In this document: piece after piece, positions 5,653-6,265 of the stretch
Position numbering within the stretch: position 1 is the first letter of the stretch
Layout of the letters: each line of letters starts with the position of its first letter
Source: PNKC01 sp039917655
GTDB lineage: Bacteria; Chloroflexota; Dehalococcoidia; Tepidiformales; Tepidiformaceae
Direction of reading: 5' to 3'
Assembly (NCBI GenBank): GCA_039917655.1
Contig: JBDSJC010000127.1
Coordinates: 1 to 6,265 of the forward strand
Length of the DNA: 6,265 nucleotides
Program-made: the position numbers and the translations under genes
The notes under the pieces: generated by a model
The model's database searches: none
Seen by the model: the letters and a program-made list of their open reading frames with translations, nothing else
Told to the model about the DNA's origin: nothing

Positions 5653-6265
5653 CACCATGCCCCCACAAATGCCACTTCGCGTTCGAGTTCGACGCCGAAC
5701 TGGTCGAGCACGCGGCGCTGTGCTTCGGCGATTAGCCATGCGACGTCGGCGGCTTTGGCGTTGCCGTAGTTGACGAAGAAGTTGCAATGCTTATCGCTGA
5801 CGGCCGCCTCGCCGCGTTCCATGCCGCGCATGCCGACCGAATCGATCAGCTTCCACGCCGGGTGATCCGGCGGGTTCTTGAAGGTGGAACCCGCGTTGCG
5901 TCCGCGCGGCTGGGCAGCGAGGCGGTTCTCGTCGTAGCTGGCGGCCTGGGAGAGGAGTGCCTTTGCATCGCCTGGGCTCAACTGCACTTCGGCTTCAAGC
6001 ACGGTTTTCCCGGCGAATTGGCCGCGCGTGAATACGCTGCCGCGGTAGACGAGGCCAAGGTCGCTAGCCTCCACCCACGAATCCCGGCCGCCCGGCTCCT
6101 GTAGCCGGATGCGCGTGAGCACATCCGCGAGGCAGCCGCCGTAGGCGCCAGCGTTGTAGACGACCGCTCCTCCCAGCGTGCCCGGAATACCGATGGCCCA
6201 AACGAGCCCGTCGAGACCAAGCCGGCACATCTTCCGCGCGAAACCAGCGAAGCTCATCCCGCTTT
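5652..6265 (-). CDS. murB: UDP-N-acetylenolpyruvoylglucosamine reductase MurB, 5' end cut by the window edge
   Basis: MurB is the FAD- and NADPH-dependent cytoplasmic enzyme that reduces the enolpyruvyl group of UDP-GlcNAc-enolpyruvate to give UDP-MurNAc. About 203 C-terminal codons are visible. The frame stays open to the right edge, and the Met at 6257 sits inside a conserved segment, so it is not the start. Motifs in order from that Met are GLVWAIGIPGTLGGAVVYNAGAYGG (17-41, FAD-domain core), YRGSVF (71-76, the YRxSxF pattern of type II enzymes), GSTFKNP (123-129, containing the catalytic serine) and GEAAVSDKHCNFFVN (149-163). The end, VELEREVAFVGAW, includes the conserved Glu region. The missing N-terminus would carry the first FAD-binding part. 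The stop overlaps the ddl start (TGATG). In related clusters murC lies just upstream, which I would expect beyond the window. Confidence 0.93.
   Translation of the reverse strand, partial: SGMSFAGFARKMCRLGLDGLVWAIGIPGTLGGAVVYNAGAYGGCLADVLTRIRLQEPGGRDSWVEASDLGLVYRGSVFTRGQFAGKTVLEAEVQLSPGDAKALLSQAASYDENRLAAQPRGRNAGSTFKNPPDHPAWKLIDSVGMRGMERGEAAVSDKHCNFFVNYGNAKAADVAWLIAEAQRRVLDQFGVELEREVAFVGAW

Noticed and set aside
5653..5787. Extended Ddl start at 5787
   Set aside because: The added 45 residues are Arg-rich out-of-frame translation of the murB 3' end; Ddl homologues begin at MAKQRVAVIFGG.

Overview
This is a GC-rich bacterial chromosome segment. The right four-fifths (1239 to the right edge) is the downstream half of a division and cell-wall (dcw) cluster, read entirely on the minus strand in the order murB (5' end cut by the window edge), ddl, ftsQ, ftsA, ftsZ. 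The packing is operon-like. The murB stop and ddl start share one base (TGATG), ddl and ftsQ overlap by four bases (ATGA), ftsQ and ftsA are 14 nt apart, and ftsA and ftsZ are 84 nt apart. Together these genes link synthesis of the peptidoglycan precursor (UDP-MurNAc and D-Ala-D-Ala) to assembly of the Z ring (FtsZ), its membrane tether (FtsA) and the divisome scaffold (FtsQ).

The left fifth is different. On the minus strand at the extreme left edge is the 5' end of a Tat-type lipoprotein gene (ATG at 145) that runs off the window. Facing away from it on the plus strand (167-838) is a coding region resembling a family of secreted proteins rich in Trp, Gly and Cys-Pro motifs. It has no signal peptide and is split by a single in-frame TAG, so it looks like a decaying or recoded gene.

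The 400 bases between that gene and ftsZ carry no convincing CDS. They hold two diverged copies (947-1060 and 1124-1231) of a roughly 110-nt element. Three hairpins are kept in both copies, and the main hairpin shows compensatory base changes between copies. A terminator-like hairpin sits between the copies. I do not recognise this element. It is the best candidate here for an undescribed structured RNA or repeat family.

Taxonomy: the dcw order, the FtsZ and FtsA sequences and the secreted-protein family suggest Chloroflexota, perhaps near Dehalococcoidia or Thermomicrobia. This is a judgement from recalled resemblance, not a search. No phage, IS, CRISPR, rRNA or convincing tRNA gene was seen.
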